Assembly (NCBI RefSeq): GCF_013166655.1
Contig: NZ_JABKCA010000046.1
Location: 1 to 45,999, forward strand
Direction of reading: 5' to 3'
DNA: 45,999 nt
From: Lentimicrobium sp. L6
Lineage (GTDB): Bacteria > Bacteroidota > Bacteroidia > Bacteroidales > UBA12170
The position numbers and the translations under genes are program-made. How positions within the stretch are numbered: the stretch's first letter is position 1; each line of letters opens with the position of its first letter. Shown piece by piece: positions 1 to 8,667 of this stretch. The notes beneath the pieces are model-generated. The model was not told the DNA's origin. It saw only the letters and a program-made list of their open reading frames with translations, and searched no databases.

Positions 1-41
1 TTGACAAATATTTTTGCGTAAAAATCAATTCCCCCAGAATT

Positions 42-556
42 TCAACTTGACCCGAAGTTATTCAATCGTTTATCAAATTCATCAGGCCTTTTCTGACACT
101 GTCAATTTATGCAATTCTGATTCGCTTATATGGTTCTGAAAGAATCTGATAATTCTTCCAAACCATCTTATCTACTTTTAACTTTTTTATGATGTCTTCC
201 GGAAATACGAATTCCTGTTGAATTATTTCTAAAACCTTATTCCTAACGGAGTCGTGAATCAAATGGTTTTCAAAAAGCCATTTTAAACGTTCAACATTTG
301 GTTGTGAGAAAGACGAATACTTTCGTCTTTTACAAAATCTTTGAATAGTAGTCTCATCATTTAGTGATTTAACCGTGCTGTCAATCCATCCAAAGCAAAG
401 CACTTCTTCAACCGCATCATTATACAAAATTCGTATCTTGCCTGTCTTCTTTAATGGATATTCCAACCAAATATCATCTTCGACCTCAAAATTTGTTTTG
501 AGCCAATTTCTCCATTCTTTTCTGTCAATAAAGTATTTTGTTGATATATCGTTCAT
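42..556 (-). pseudogene. YdeI/OmpD-associated family protein, C-terminus broken
   Basis: The readable part (ATG at 556, stop at 107, 149 residues) matches the YdeI-like family: an N-terminal half with VEEVLCFGWIDS and RFCKRRKYSSFSQPNVER, then PEDIIKKLKVDKMVWKNYQ and SEPYKRIRIA. Family members normally continue with a W/Y-I-(D/E)-x-A-R-K-R-P-E-E-F-x-K-R-L tail of about 30-40 residues. Here a TAA stop falls exactly after IRIA. Beyond it the same frame gives IDSV, and then a shifted frame gives QKRPDEFDKRLNNFGSS before a TGA at 42-44. So the expected tail is still present but separated by a nonsense codon and a one-base-type frameshift. The family is loosely linked to stress or peptide resistance; no reaction is established. 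The protein may still fold without its tail, so 'pseudogene' is an inference. A sequencing error could explain the frameshift but less easily both lesions. Confidence 0.7.
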
Positions 557-717
557 TTATTTAATTGCTGCCAAGGGCTGTTTTCATCTAAAAACCAACG
601 AAAATCCGAAATTCTGACCAAATATAAGGCCTTTTATTTTGTCATTCATTAATTCTCTTTCGTATCTAGCTTATCCAAAACACGACGCGTACCAAAACCT
701 ACTACTATGCATTTTTT

Positions 718-1272
718 TTATTTTGTCATAGCATACACTTGACATGGTTTTCCTGTCGAAGTATTTTTAATATCGATCTTAATTTTGATCTTGGTTATTA
801 ATTCTGCAATAGACTGGTTCATAAAAATATTTTCAACAACAAAGCAGCCATTAGCCTCACATTTCTTATCGAATTTTATATGCTCATTGCCATGATTTCC
901 AATGCCACAAGCATCTATTAAAATAAATCTTGGCTTTAAAGACAAAATAAAATCAAGAACCTTTTCTGATAGAAAGGTATTTACTTCACCGTATTCTTTT
1001 GTGCCATATCCAAATTTATTCAAGACATTTGTATAGAGAATAAAAGCTTTACCTTCCATATCCATTTTTTCCAATTCATTTATTTCAGGCATATGCTTAA
1101 AACACTTAATTAATTCCACTTCTAATTCATATACAGATTCACTGGGTGAGGCTGTATAACAATCAATATGTGTACCAATATGTCCTAAAGCATTTACAGA
1201 ATCCGATTGTGTTTTCGCCCATAAATATGACGGATGCTCACTAGATAGTTCTAAACTTAATTTATGTATCAA
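718..1272 (-). CDS. Cyclase-family protein (kynurenine formamidase-like fold)
   Basis: A 184-residue cytoplasmic protein of the metal-dependent cyclase family (PF04199), which includes kynurenine formamidase KynB. The N-terminal half has the metal-site signature HIGTHID (about residues 31-37). The C-terminal half has the family block ACGIGNHGNEHIKFDKKCEA followed by GCFVVEN. The classic motif is HxGTHxDxPxH, and the last histidine is replaced here (HIGTHIDCYTA). This may be a subfamily with altered metal binding, so substrate should not be assigned. The start ATG at 1272 gives a full-length product without a signal peptide. The gene lies alone on the minus strand, about 200 bases after the start-distal hydrolase gene. 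A hairpin (1291-1320) sits just upstream of its start. Family assignment is firm, function open. Confidence 0.8.
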   Translation of the reverse strand: MIHKLSLELSSEHPSYLWAKTQSDSVNALGHIGTHIDCYTASPSESVYELEVELIKCFKHMPEINELEKMDMEGKAFILYTNVLNKFGYGTKEYGEVNTFLSEKVLDFILSLKPRFILIDACGIGNHGNEHIKFDKKCEANGCFVVENIFMNQSIAELITKIKIKIDIKNTSTGKPCQVYAMTK

Positions 1273-1474
1273 TACTTTTTCTTTTTAATTGCCCACAAAA
1301 TTCAAATTCTTTTTGCGGGCGTATTAATATATCCAGTTGGCATTAGCGGAGTAAAATCTTCTTCAGCTGTACAAAATACCAACCATTATTACAATTCATT
1401 ATTCCCTAGTTTTATTCTTTCAAAATGAATTAAACAAAAACAAAAATGCATGGAGAACACAGTATTATGATGCC

Positions 1475-2260
1475 TTACTGCTTTTTCTTCTGTCGAAACA
1501 ACCACTCTATCATTAAAGGATCGCTATAAGCCGCAATCCATGAGAAATGCCCTACTTCAGGATAATAAGTAAGTCCGGGATGCGCACCAACATCTATCAA
1601 GGCCTGCAGCATATCCACAGAATACTGAGGATCAACCGAAGTATCCTCAGCTCCATGAAAAATCCAGATTGGAATATCTTTAATTAGAGGAGCGGTGGTC
1701 GGGTCTCCTCCGCCACAAACGGGAACTGCTGCAGCAAATAAATCAGGGTATCGAGCCATGGCATCAAAAGTACCTAAACCTCCCATTGATAATCCTGTAA
1801 TATAGATGCGTCTTGTGTCTACGGAATAGTCTTTTATAAGTTGTTCGATGAGTTGAACAAGTAATTCCATAGGCTTGGTTGGGATATCTTGCATTTGGAT
1901 GCTGCCACTTGTTTCATCAAAAAGAAAGTTGGCCCAGCTTTCACCTGAAGGACATTGAGGAGCCACCACAAATGAACTATGCATTTTCATTTGTTCACTA
2001 GTGGCAAAATTCTTCACTCCCCATTTTAATTGTGCCTCGTTATCGTTTCCCCGCTCACCAGATCCATGAAGAAAAACCACCAAAGGAAGCTCGCGCATGG
2101 TATTATAATCTGGAAATAGAAATCTATAATTCAGTGTATCTTGTCCACTAACAAACTTCTCTAAACTAAAAAGTGAAGGCTGAGCGTAGCCAGTAAAAGA
2201 GTTAAATAAAAGAATTTGTGCTACGATAAATACCCATATTATTAAGGAAGACGTTTTCAT
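1475..2260 (-). CDS. Secreted alpha/beta hydrolase (prolyl oligopeptidase / esterase-like)
   Basis: A 261-residue serine hydrolase with an N-terminal signal peptide (MKTSSLIIWVFIVAQILLFN..., cleavage probably after GYA), so exported to the periplasm or beyond. The oxyanion-hole segment is VFLHGSGERGND (about residues 63-74), the nucleophile elbow is TGLSMGG, the acid is in FHGAEDTSVD, and the histidine is in EVGHFSW near the C-terminus. This arrangement is that of the LpqC/PHB-depolymerase or CE1-like esterases, often annotated 'prolyl oligopeptidase family serine peptidase' or 'phospholipase'. It most likely cleaves esters, such as feruloyl or acetyl groups on polysaccharides, but the sequence does not tell which. 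It is followed on the same strand by the cyclase gene and preceded by a proline-iminopeptidase-like gene; spacing does not force an operon. Confidence 0.85.
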   Translation of the reverse strand: MKTSSLIIWVFIVAQILLFNSFTGYAQPSLFSLEKFVSGQDTLNYRFLFPDYNTMRELPLVVFLHGSGERGNDNEAQLKWGVKNFATSEQMKMHSSFVVAPQCPSGESWANFLFDETSGSIQMQDIPTKPMELLVQLIEQLIKDYSVDTRRIYITGLSMGGLGTFDAMARYPDLFAAAVPVCGGGDPTTAPLIKDIPIWIFHGAEDTSVDPQYSVDMLQALIDVGAHPGLTYYPEVGHFSWIAAYSDPLMIEWLFRQKKKQ

Positions 2261-2322
2261 GCTTTCTGGTTTTGAAAATGTTCAATTTTATTAAAACTCA
2301 CCTCATGTAAATAGCTTTAATA

Positions 2323-3264
2323 TTAAGCTTTTTTAGTAGTTGTAGTAATTCTTTTCAATTCACTGATAAGGTTTTTTTTAGTTTCTATATCAGAAGAAGA
2401 ATGCCCTGCATTAGTTATATTCAATTTGGAATTATTTAATTTGGAATGCAATCGAAATGCTTGTGTTGGTGGACAAATAAAATCGTATCGTCCTTGTACT
2501 ATGGAAGTTTTAATATGGGCAATTTTATCAATATTATCCATGATATAATCTTCAGGAATGAAGCAGTTATTTTTAATATAATAAGCCTCGAGTATGGCCA
2601 TAGATTTAAATGATAAGGTATTTAAGGAATCCTTAGGATCTGCTATTTTATTGATGGTATAAAAAGACATCTCATAATAAGCCCATTCGTAAGCATATTT
2701 ATCACTCCTCTCTTTATTGTTCGATAGCATTTGTTCCAAATAGTAATTCACCGGATTTTCTCCTTCGGGTACTAATTTGGCAAACCGGTCCCAAACATCT
2801 GGAAAGAATTCCTTTATTCCCCCATTTATATAATGATCCAATGCATATTTATTGGCTAGCCATATTCCTCTCAACACCAAACCCAATACTCGTTCGGGAG
2901 AATGGATGGCATAAACCAATGCCAGTGTACTTCCCCAAGAACCACCAAAAACATAGACCTTATCAAAACCCAAATCATCCAGTATTGTATTTATATCTCC
3001 AATGAGGTCTTGTGTAGTATTGTTCTCAACGGAGCCAAATGGTTTACTTCTAGACGTTCCTCTCTGATCGAAAAAAATAACATTATACCTTTTTTTATTA
3101 AAGAATTTCTTGTCTTTATCTGAAAAACCAGCTCCAGGTCCACCGTGCAAAAAAAGCACAGGAATTCCTTTGGGATTTCCATATAACTCAAAATACAAGG
3201 AGTGATTATTAGAAATTTCTAGATAGCCTTGTTTGTATGCTTGATCATTTTTTTGTGTTGTCAT
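2323..3264 (-). CDS. Proline iminopeptidase-like alpha/beta hydrolase (peptidase S33)
   Basis: A 313-residue cytoplasmic hydrolase matching proline iminopeptidase in length and motifs. HGGPGAGFSDKDKKFF holds the oxyanion-hole HGGPG, FFDQRGTSRS follows, the nucleophile motif is GGSWGSTLAL, the acid is in GRYDFICPP and the histidine in NAGHSSSD. Family members release N-terminal proline from peptides. Some S33 enzymes hydrolyse other amides or esters, so the symbol pip is withheld. No signal peptide is present. The start ATG at 3264 is followed by a short polar stretch typical of the family. The gene runs on the minus strand upstream of the secreted hydrolase, with 62 bases between them, compatible with co-transcription. 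Confidence 0.85.
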   Translation of the reverse strand: MTTQKNDQAYKQGYLEISNNHSLYFELYGNPKGIPVLFLHGGPGAGFSDKDKKFFNKKRYNVIFFDQRGTSRSKPFGSVENNTTQDLIGDINTILDDLGFDKVYVFGGSWGSTLALVYAIHSPERVLGLVLRGIWLANKYALDHYINGGIKEFFPDVWDRFAKLVPEGENPVNYYLEQMLSNNKERSDKYAYEWAYYEMSFYTINKIADPKDSLNTLSFKSMAILEAYYIKNNCFIPEDYIMDNIDKIAHIKTSIVQGRYDFICPPTQAFRLHSKLNNSKLNITNAGHSSSDIETKKNLISELKRITTTTKKA

Positions 3265-3310
3265 AGTTTAAGATTATAATATTTGATTTTATTTGAGTGA
3301 TTATATCCAC

Positions 3311-3318
3311 CAAAAGTA
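3311..3318 (-). promoter_or_regulatory. Putative Bacteroidota -7 box for the proline iminopeptidase gene
   Basis: Read on the minus strand, this site is TACTTTTG, a full match to the Bacteroidota -7 consensus TAnnTTTG. It lies about 47 bases upstream of the start codon at 3264. I do not see a matching TTTG -33 element at the usual 19-base spacing, so this is a weak call. Confidence 0.3.
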
Positions 3319-3561
3319 TTATATTTCTTGTAAGAGTCTATTAACTCTTAGTACCAGAAGTATCCACATCATCAATTCAGATACAACATGGAACTTTTGT
3401 AAATTTAATAAAATATTTTATGTGATAAAAAGGTAATAAAATACCTTTACGTATTCTCTAATATCAGTACTAATTCATAATCCTATTCTTTATTTGAATT
3501 TTATTTATTTTCAGAAACCAGAAAGAAAGTATAACAATCAATCTAATTATAATAAGTCAGA

Positions 3562-4377
3562 CTACAAATCATCTATTAAAAGCTTAGCTGCGGCCACGGT
3601 CACAGAAACTTGATAATAAAAGCCTAAGTTTATTCCTGTTTTAATAGAACTGGTAAAATAATCTAAATATAATTCATCATTATTAAAGGGTAAACATAAA
3701 TATTTGAGCTTGTTTTCGTCTTTTTTTAGTTTTTCACAAATAGTTAGAATAGCTTTTACCTCTTGACTTTTAACATCAACTAGCAACCTATAATCATATT
3801 GATATACCTGCTCAAATGTAGTTTTCATGAAAGGTAATAACTCATAACCATCTAAAACCTTATTTTTTTTTACTACTGAATATTCTTCAGTGAGAAAAGC
3901 ATATTCAGTTTCATTTGTCTTTATTACACTTGATGTAAAACTAAAAACATTTGGTATCTTACTGCGAAGAAGACGGATTGAAGTATTAAAAAGGATACTT
4001 GATTTTGAGTATCTTAAATTTTGTACATCTTCAGCAAATTCATTCATAAGTTCCTCATTATTTATTGGCATACATAGGTACTGAACCTTATGTCTTTTAT
4101 TATCTTTCCCTTTAATTATTATTAAGACTGCTTTTACTTTCTGAGTATTAACTTTTTTAAACAATTGGAATTCGCAAGAGTACTCATCATTATTTGCTAT
4201 TTTGTTTGGATATATCTTATAACCATCTAACATTCCAAAGTTATTTTCTTCATTATACTTTTTTGTAAGAAACTCATATTCTTCATTTGTTGTTTTAATT
4301 GAACTTTCTTTTTTAACACTTTGGGCAAAAGAAATAATAGATATGAGCAATAAAATGATTGTATTTATATTCTTCAT
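3562..4377 (-). CDS. Secreted protein of two tandem repeats, function unknown
   Basis: A 271-residue protein with a clear signal peptide (MKNINTIILLLISIISFAQ). After it come two homologous units of about 115-120 residues, roughly 24-145 and 148-271. Matching pieces are EEYEFLTKKY and TEYAFLTEEY, GMLDGYKIYP and KVLDGYELLP, QKVKAVLIIIKG and QEVKAILTICEK, KVQYLCMPINNEEL and KLKYLCLPFNNDEL. The duplication is inside one gene and divergent, so it is old. I do not recognise the family. No catalytic motif, lipobox or T9SS tail is visible, so a periplasmic location is likely. It stands alone on the minus strand, divergent from the DUF5723 gene. Confidence 0.8.
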   Translation of the reverse strand: MKNINTIILLLISIISFAQSVKKESSIKTTNEEYEFLTKKYNEENNFGMLDGYKIYPNKIANNDEYSCEFQLFKKVNTQKVKAVLIIIKGKDNKRHKVQYLCMPINNEELMNEFAEDVQNLRYSKSSILFNTSIRLLRSKIPNVFSFTSSVIKTNETEYAFLTEEYSVVKKNKVLDGYELLPFMKTTFEQVYQYDYRLLVDVKSQEVKAILTICEKLKKDENKLKYLCLPFNNDELYLDYFTSSIKTGINLGFYYQVSVTVAAAKLLIDDL

Positions 4378-4654
4378 TAATGATAATGGCTTATGCTTGT
4401 TGGTTTTAAATGTTTGCTAAATTCGAATACAAAAGTGTATTTCAAATTTAACTCTATCCAGCAAAATTAACTATTCAGTTCAGTTACTCAAAATATATAC
4501 TAATAAATATACATGTTAAATCTTACCAAATAATTCCACTTCATGCTCTCACAAACCAAAAAAATCACTAACTTTAATTGCTTTATTAATATTTAGAATA
4601 CTAATTTTCAATTATTTCGGTTTTAAATGAAGTACAATTATTGGAAAGATTTTA

Positions 4655-6142
4655 ATGCGAAAAGGACTTATCATCATATTAATCAGTTGGGTTTTCATAA
4701 ACCAAGCTTCCACACAAGAAATGGCAGGCTTGGTTCATTCTAATCATGCTGGTACCGATGTGCTATTTTATAACCCAGCAGGCATGCATCATCAAAAAGA
4801 TTGGCTTTCGATACATTTGATTACTGCCGATATTTTTCTTTCCAATGATTATCTATATTTGTCCAAAGAGGAATTCAAATTCTTTGACCTCATTTCCGGC
4901 AACTTAGATATACCAATGCATCCCACAGGATATAGTAATGGTGAAAGGCCATTTTACATCTACGATAAAACGGCGAAAACAAGACTCGATTTCGATATTA
5001 AAATACAAGGCCCTTCAGCCATGTATGTCAAAAACCAGCATGCCTTTGGTATATTTACAGCGGCTAAAAGCTTTATGCATATCAGAAATATTACTAAAGA
5101 ACTCGGAAAAACCATTTACTATGGTTTTGGTTACGGGCCTCAACATGATGAAGCTTATAATATTAAGAGTTTTAATACCAGCTATATTGGATATGGAGAA
5201 GTTGGTATTAGTTATGCGTATCAACTCAATCAACTTTTATTTAACAATTGGAATTTTGGGATTAGTATAAAAAGATTATTTGGTGTGGGTGGAACCTATT
5301 TTCATGCCGCAAGCTCAGAATATAATGTGGTAAATGATACTACTCTCGATATTTATTCTCTAGATGCGAATCTGGGTTTTGCCTTCCCCTCTGATTATGA
5401 TACGGATGAATTTCCATCAGGGGCTCTAATAAACGGGAAAGGCTGGGCTTTTGATTTAGGTGTAGAATATCAGGCGTTACTAGACAGGCAAGGCAAAACG
5501 CAAACGACAAGAACCTGTGGGCAAAGACATTACGATTATAAATACAGAATCGGGGTGAGTTTAATGGATATTGGATATATTAGTTTTAAAAATAATGCCC
5601 AGCTTCACGAATATGCAAATACAGACTATACCTGGGAAAACATAGATACTTCCAAATACGAAAATTGGAATGCATTTATTCAAGACATCAGCTATCGTTT
5701 TTATGGAGATCCGAATGCCACCTTAAAAGATACCAAATTTAAAATGTGGCTCCCCTCCTCTTTAAACATCAATGCAGATTATAATTTCGAAAATGGAATA
5801 TATGCCAATGCTAGCTTTGTATATAATTTTCCTTTTAATGGTAATTATATGCGAAAACCAACCATAATTTCATTGACTCCGCGCTATGAGAAGCCTAATA
5901 TAGAAGTAAGCTTACCCCTAAGTCTTTATCAATGGAAATATCCGAGAGTTGGCTTGGCAGTTCGCTTGTACTATTTCACCATTGGTAGTGATTATTTCAC
6001 CTCCTTAATGGGTTGGCACGATTTCAATGGAATGGATTTATACTTTTCTATTAAAGTAAACATAGGCAAAGGAAGCTGCGAGAAAAGAAATAAAATTAAT
6101 CCTTGTGGTGACGCATTTAATAAGTTCCCTTGGTCGAAATAA
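4655..6142 (+). CDS. DUF5723 family outer-membrane beta-barrel protein
   Basis: A 495-residue protein with a signal peptide (MRKGLIIILISWVFINQAS, then TQEMAGL). It starts the mature part with a typical FYNPAGMHH element, as in PorV/FadL-like and DUF5723 barrel proteins. The rest alternates aromatic and polar residues in short beta-strands (GFGYGPQHDEAY, WNFGISIKRLFGVGG, YANASFVYNFPF) and ends with repeated strand-like segments (VGLAVRLYYFTIGSDYF, MDLYFSIKVNIGKG). This fits an outer-membrane barrel about 20 strands long. The role of the family is not known; members occur in T9SS-bearing Bacteroidota. The ATG at 4655 directly precedes the signal peptide, so the start is well supported. It stands upstream of the DUF4251 gene with 175 bases between, so separate transcription is likely. 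Confidence 0.8.
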   Translation: MRKGLIIILISWVFINQASTQEMAGLVHSNHAGTDVLFYNPAGMHHQKDWLSIHLITADIFLSNDYLYLSKEEFKFFDLISGNLDIPMHPTGYSNGERPFYIYDKTAKTRLDFDIKIQGPSAMYVKNQHAFGIFTAAKSFMHIRNITKELGKTIYYGFGYGPQHDEAYNIKSFNTSYIGYGEVGISYAYQLNQLLFNNWNFGISIKRLFGVGGTYFHAASSEYNVVNDTTLDIYSLDANLGFAFPSDYDTDEFPSGALINGKGWAFDLGVEYQALLDRQGKTQTTRTCGQRHYDYKYRIGVSLMDIGYISFKNNAQLHEYANTDYTWENIDTSKYENWNAFIQDISYRFYGDPNATLKDTKFKMWLPSSLNINADYNFENGIYANASFVYNFPFNGNYMRKPTIISLTPRYEKPNIEVSLPLSLYQWKYPRVGLAVRLYYFTIGSDYFTSLMGWHDFNGMDLYFSIKVNIGKGSCEKRNKINPCGDAFNKFPWSK

Positions 6143-6204
6143 AATTATTGAGAGCTCTGAATTTGAAACTTAAGGGTTATTTTTTATTGTGTCTTTGAAA
6201 TGGA

Positions 6205-6290
6205 ATAAGTCAACAGTGAACAACTAAAAGTTAATAGTTGTAGAACTATTAGCTACTAGTTATTAACTTCAGACTGTAAACTAAAATTCC
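6205..6290. repeat. Low-complexity intergenic repeat (CAACAGTGAAC / AGTTAATAGTT family)
   Basis: Between two genes lies a stretch rich in permuted words AGTTA, TTAAT and AACAGTGA. Near-identical words occur after other genes in this window: GTTAACAGTGA at 6877-6887, and its exact reverse complement at 38630-38640. This looks like a decayed dispersed intergenic repeat typical of this phylum. No coding potential. Confidence 0.4.
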
Positions 6291-6317
6291 CTACTTTTAT
6301 AAACTAAATAATCTATC

Positions 6318-6869
6318 ATGAAAAAATTCATATCAATACTCATTATTTTGGCTTTTTGTTTTCAAGTAAATGCTCAAGAAACCAAATCAAAAAAAGAAAT
6401 TAGAGCTGAGAAAAAAGCTCAAGAAAAAGCTGAACAAGATGAACATAGGTTGGTTCAGGAACAATGGGTTCTGGATACAACTTTTGTATTGGAAGCTCAA
6501 AGAGTAACAAATAAGATTGGGGAGGTTTTTCAATTAAACTCCACTATCAATTTTGTATATGTGAATAATGGGAAAGCTACTATCCAATTAGGTTTTGATC
6601 AGTTAGTGGGTTGGAATGGTGTAGGTGGTATGACCATAAGTGGAAGAATCACTAAATATGAAATAGAGGATGAAAAGAAAAACAAACCCATCTTCATCAG
6701 AATGAGCATACAAGGCTCCACAGGAATGCAAGACCTCACCATTTGGATCAGCAGCAATGGAAACGGAGAAGCCACCATAGTAGATATGAGAGGGAATAGA
6801 ATTCAATTCTCTGGTGATATTGTTTCTGTAGATAAAACTCGCACTTTTAAAGGCATGGAACTTTACTAA
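6318..6869 (+). CDS. DUF4251 domain-containing secreted protein
   Basis: A 183-residue protein. Residues 1-20 are a signal peptide (MKKFISILIILAFCFQVNAQ). Residues about 21-48 form a highly charged helix (KSKKEIRAEKKAQEKAEQDE), followed by the DUF4251 domain with VLEAQRV, NSTINFVYVNNGKATIQLGF, GRITKYEIEDEKKN, FIRMSIQGSTG and AHTIV-like C-terminal strands ending SVDKTRTFKGMEL. The family is common in Bacteroidota and has no established function; the fold is likely an all-beta periplasmic domain. The gene sits between a DUF5723 barrel protein and the B12 riboswitch. TACTTTTA about 25 bases upstream is a near-consensus -7 box. Confidence 0.8.
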   Translation: MKKFISILIILAFCFQVNAQETKSKKEIRAEKKAQEKAEQDEHRLVQEQWVLDTTFVLEAQRVTNKIGEVFQLNSTINFVYVNNGKATIQLGFDQLVGWNGVGGMTISGRITKYEIEDEKKNKPIFIRMSIQGSTGMQDLTIWISSNGNGEATIVDMRGNRIQFSGDIVSVDKTRTFKGMELY

Positions 6870-7036
6870 ATGAATCGTTAACAGTGAGAGCTAGCAGCAA
6901 ATAATTGTTGCAAATAAGTGATAGGTTTATATAAACTATTATCTATTAATGAATAACTATCATTTTCGTTATCCTTACCTAAATAAAATTTTAATTTTAA
7001 CAATATCCTTCCAAATATTTATATAATTTCGCAGCC

Positions 7037-7246
7037 ATGTTGACGGTTCTCTCCAAAGATTTCTGAGGAGGGTGAAAAGGGAATCCTGTTTAATTCAGGA
7101 GCTGTTCCCGCAGCTGTAAGTCTATAACATTTGAGACTCTTAATGCCATTGTATCTTTTATAGATATGAGAAGGCCACTCAAAATAAAGACAAGCCAGAA
7201 GACCTGCCCAAAACACGAATTTCAAAGCTTTCGGGATAAAAGCTGT
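7037..7246 (+). promoter_or_regulatory. Cobalamin (B12) riboswitch
   Basis: All the landmark pieces are readable in order. GGGTGAAAAGGGAATCC begins the core. The P4-like hairpin is CCTG...CAGG. CTGTTCCCGCAGCTGTAAG (from 7102) is the conserved CTGTnCCGCnACTGTAA-type block, and the B12 box AGCCAGAAGACCTGCC is at 7193-7208. The AGCTG/CAGCT stem (7100-7104/7111-7115) presents loop TTCCCG. A later hairpin, AGCTTT/AAAGCT (7226-7231/7239-7244), presents loop CGGGATA. TCCCG and CGGGA are complementary, which reproduces the L5-L13 kissing loop by which known cobalamin riboswitches couple adenosyl- or methylcobalamin binding to expression. The only gene downstream is the secreted beta-propeller-like protein at 7330. 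The likely response is repression by B12. Confidence 0.93.
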
Positions 7247-7329
7247 AGATCGATGGACCTTCCATTTTTCTTCAATCGTTCCTGTGAGTTTTGAGGAATA
7301 AATTTTATTTATCCTTAAAACAATTTAAA

Positions 7330-8598
7330 ATGAAAAAAAATTACTTTTTGGCTCTATTATTACAAGCATTTGTAATATTAGGAATAGGGCAATCTGTCAA
7401 CCAAATCGTGGTGGGCAATGGCGGAATTTATAATAATGACGCCGACCATGTGATGGTCACTGGTATAAACCCAGAAACCTATACCTCCACCCTTATTGGT
7501 GAAGTGGTAAAAGAATCCATGCAAGATTTAATAGTGGTTGGTGATTATGCCTATGTGGCTGCGGAAGACAGCTTGGCAAAGTTTAACCTGATTACCAATA
7601 CTAAAGAAATAGCTATCTATCATGGTTATTTAAGTAGATTATATTATGCCAATGATATGATTTATGTGAGTTTAAGAAGTGATGCAACAGGTGTTCCTGC
7701 TGATGGTAAATATTTAAAAGCCTTCGACATGAATTTGAACCTAGTATATGAAGCTGAAGGAATTAGTACTGATGCTGCAGGAATGCTGATGTATGAAGAT
7801 TCCTTATACGTTGCAGTTTCTGGTGACTGGGCAGCTACTGAAGGGAAATTGGCAGTAACAAATAGTGATTTAAGCTTTGTAAGAGAAATAAACTTAGGTA
7901 CTGATGCCGTAGGAATTATTGATTTATTTGAAGGAGAAAACGTTATTTATAGCGTTAATAAATCACCTTATGGTGCCACAACAGGTTCTATTTCTACCTA
8001 TAACATTGCTACAACTACTTGGAACACTCAATCACTTAATCATGTGGTTGGTAAAGGTGTTAGAAAAGTCGGAGACCTCCTCTATTTGGGTTTAGATTAT
8101 GGTATTGGTTCATATGATTTATCAACATCAACGGTTGTTAATAATCAAATTATTGCAGACCCAGGTTCAGCCAGTTACATCAATATTGCTGCTGCTGTTT
8201 TTGATGAAATCAATGAACGTTTTTATGTGACTATTACCGACTATTTTTCCCTAGGTGAGGGAAGGGTTTATGATATTGATGGGACTGTTTTAGGAAACTT
8301 TGAAGCCTCTGTTTCAGCTGAAGCAATGGCAATTCATTATGCCAACAACACAGGGCTTTCCACTCTAAAAAACAATAGCTTAAACATTTATCCTAACCCT
8401 TGTCAAAACTTCATTCATATCGGAGCATATCAACAATTGAATTGGATAGAGATTTATAACCAAACAGGTCAATTGATCAAAAGAATACATAATCCTCAAT
8501 CTTCTTTTATTGAAGTTAACGAGCTTAAAGCAGGAATTTATTTTATAAAAACTCAATCACAAAGTGGCATTCATGCAGCTAGGTTTTTGAAAAAATAA
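7330..8598 (+). CDS. T9SS-secreted beta-propeller-like protein under B12 riboswitch (BtuG-like candidate)
   Basis: A 422-residue protein with signal peptide MKKNYFLALLLQAFVILGIG, a body of about 320 residues, and a T9SS type A sorting domain at the C-terminus (LNIYPNPCQNFIHI, then GQLIKRI, LKAGIYFIKT and a final basic RFLKK). The body has regularly spaced strand clusters such as LIVVGDYAYVAAEDSLAKFN, MIYVSLRSDA, DSLYVAVSGDW, VIYSVNKSPYG and DLLYLGLDYG, the look of a YncE/DUF5074-type beta-propeller. An in-frame TTG at 7291 is possible, but ATG at 7330 directly starts the signal peptide and leaves the riboswitch free. The cobalamin riboswitch upstream and the fold suggest extracellular cobalamin binding, as shown for the BtuG propeller lipoproteins of Bacteroides. 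This is inference: no BtuB gene lies in the window. A terminator follows. Confidence 0.8.
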   Translation: MKKNYFLALLLQAFVILGIGQSVNQIVVGNGGIYNNDADHVMVTGINPETYTSTLIGEVVKESMQDLIVVGDYAYVAAEDSLAKFNLITNTKEIAIYHGYLSRLYYANDMIYVSLRSDATGVPADGKYLKAFDMNLNLVYEAEGISTDAAGMLMYEDSLYVAVSGDWAATEGKLAVTNSDLSFVREINLGTDAVGIIDLFEGENVIYSVNKSPYGATTGSISTYNIATTTWNTQSLNHVVGKGVRKVGDLLYLGLDYGIGSYDLSTSTVVNNQIIADPGSASYINIAAAVFDEINERFYVTITDYFSLGEGRVYDIDGTVLGNFEASVSAEAMAIHYANNTGLSTLKNNSLNIYPNPCQNFIHIGAYQQLNWIEIYNQTGQLIKRIHNPQSSFIEVNELKAGIYFIKTQSQSGIHAARFLKK

Positions 8599-8667
8599 GA
8601 GAATCGAATAAAAAATCAAGGCTTTATTTAGCATGATTTCATAAGAAAAGAAAATACACGATTAATA

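Noticed and set aside
375-617. Plus-strand open frame opposite the YdeI-like gene
   Set aside because: It overlaps, antisense, a gene with recognised family motifs and has no start context or homology that I can see.
1291-1320. Hairpin GCCCACAAAA/TTTTGCGGGC as terminator
   Set aside because: No T run on either strand; it is only a short stem with one mismatch near a start codon.
6014-6030. TGGCACG sequence as a sigma-54 promoter
   Set aside because: It is inside the DUF5723 coding region and has no correct -12 element; a similar CTGGCAC at 22327 lies inside the M28 gene.
7019-7225. Open frame on the minus strand
   Set aside because: It is the antisense of the cobalamin riboswitch, whose conserved bases explain the sequence.
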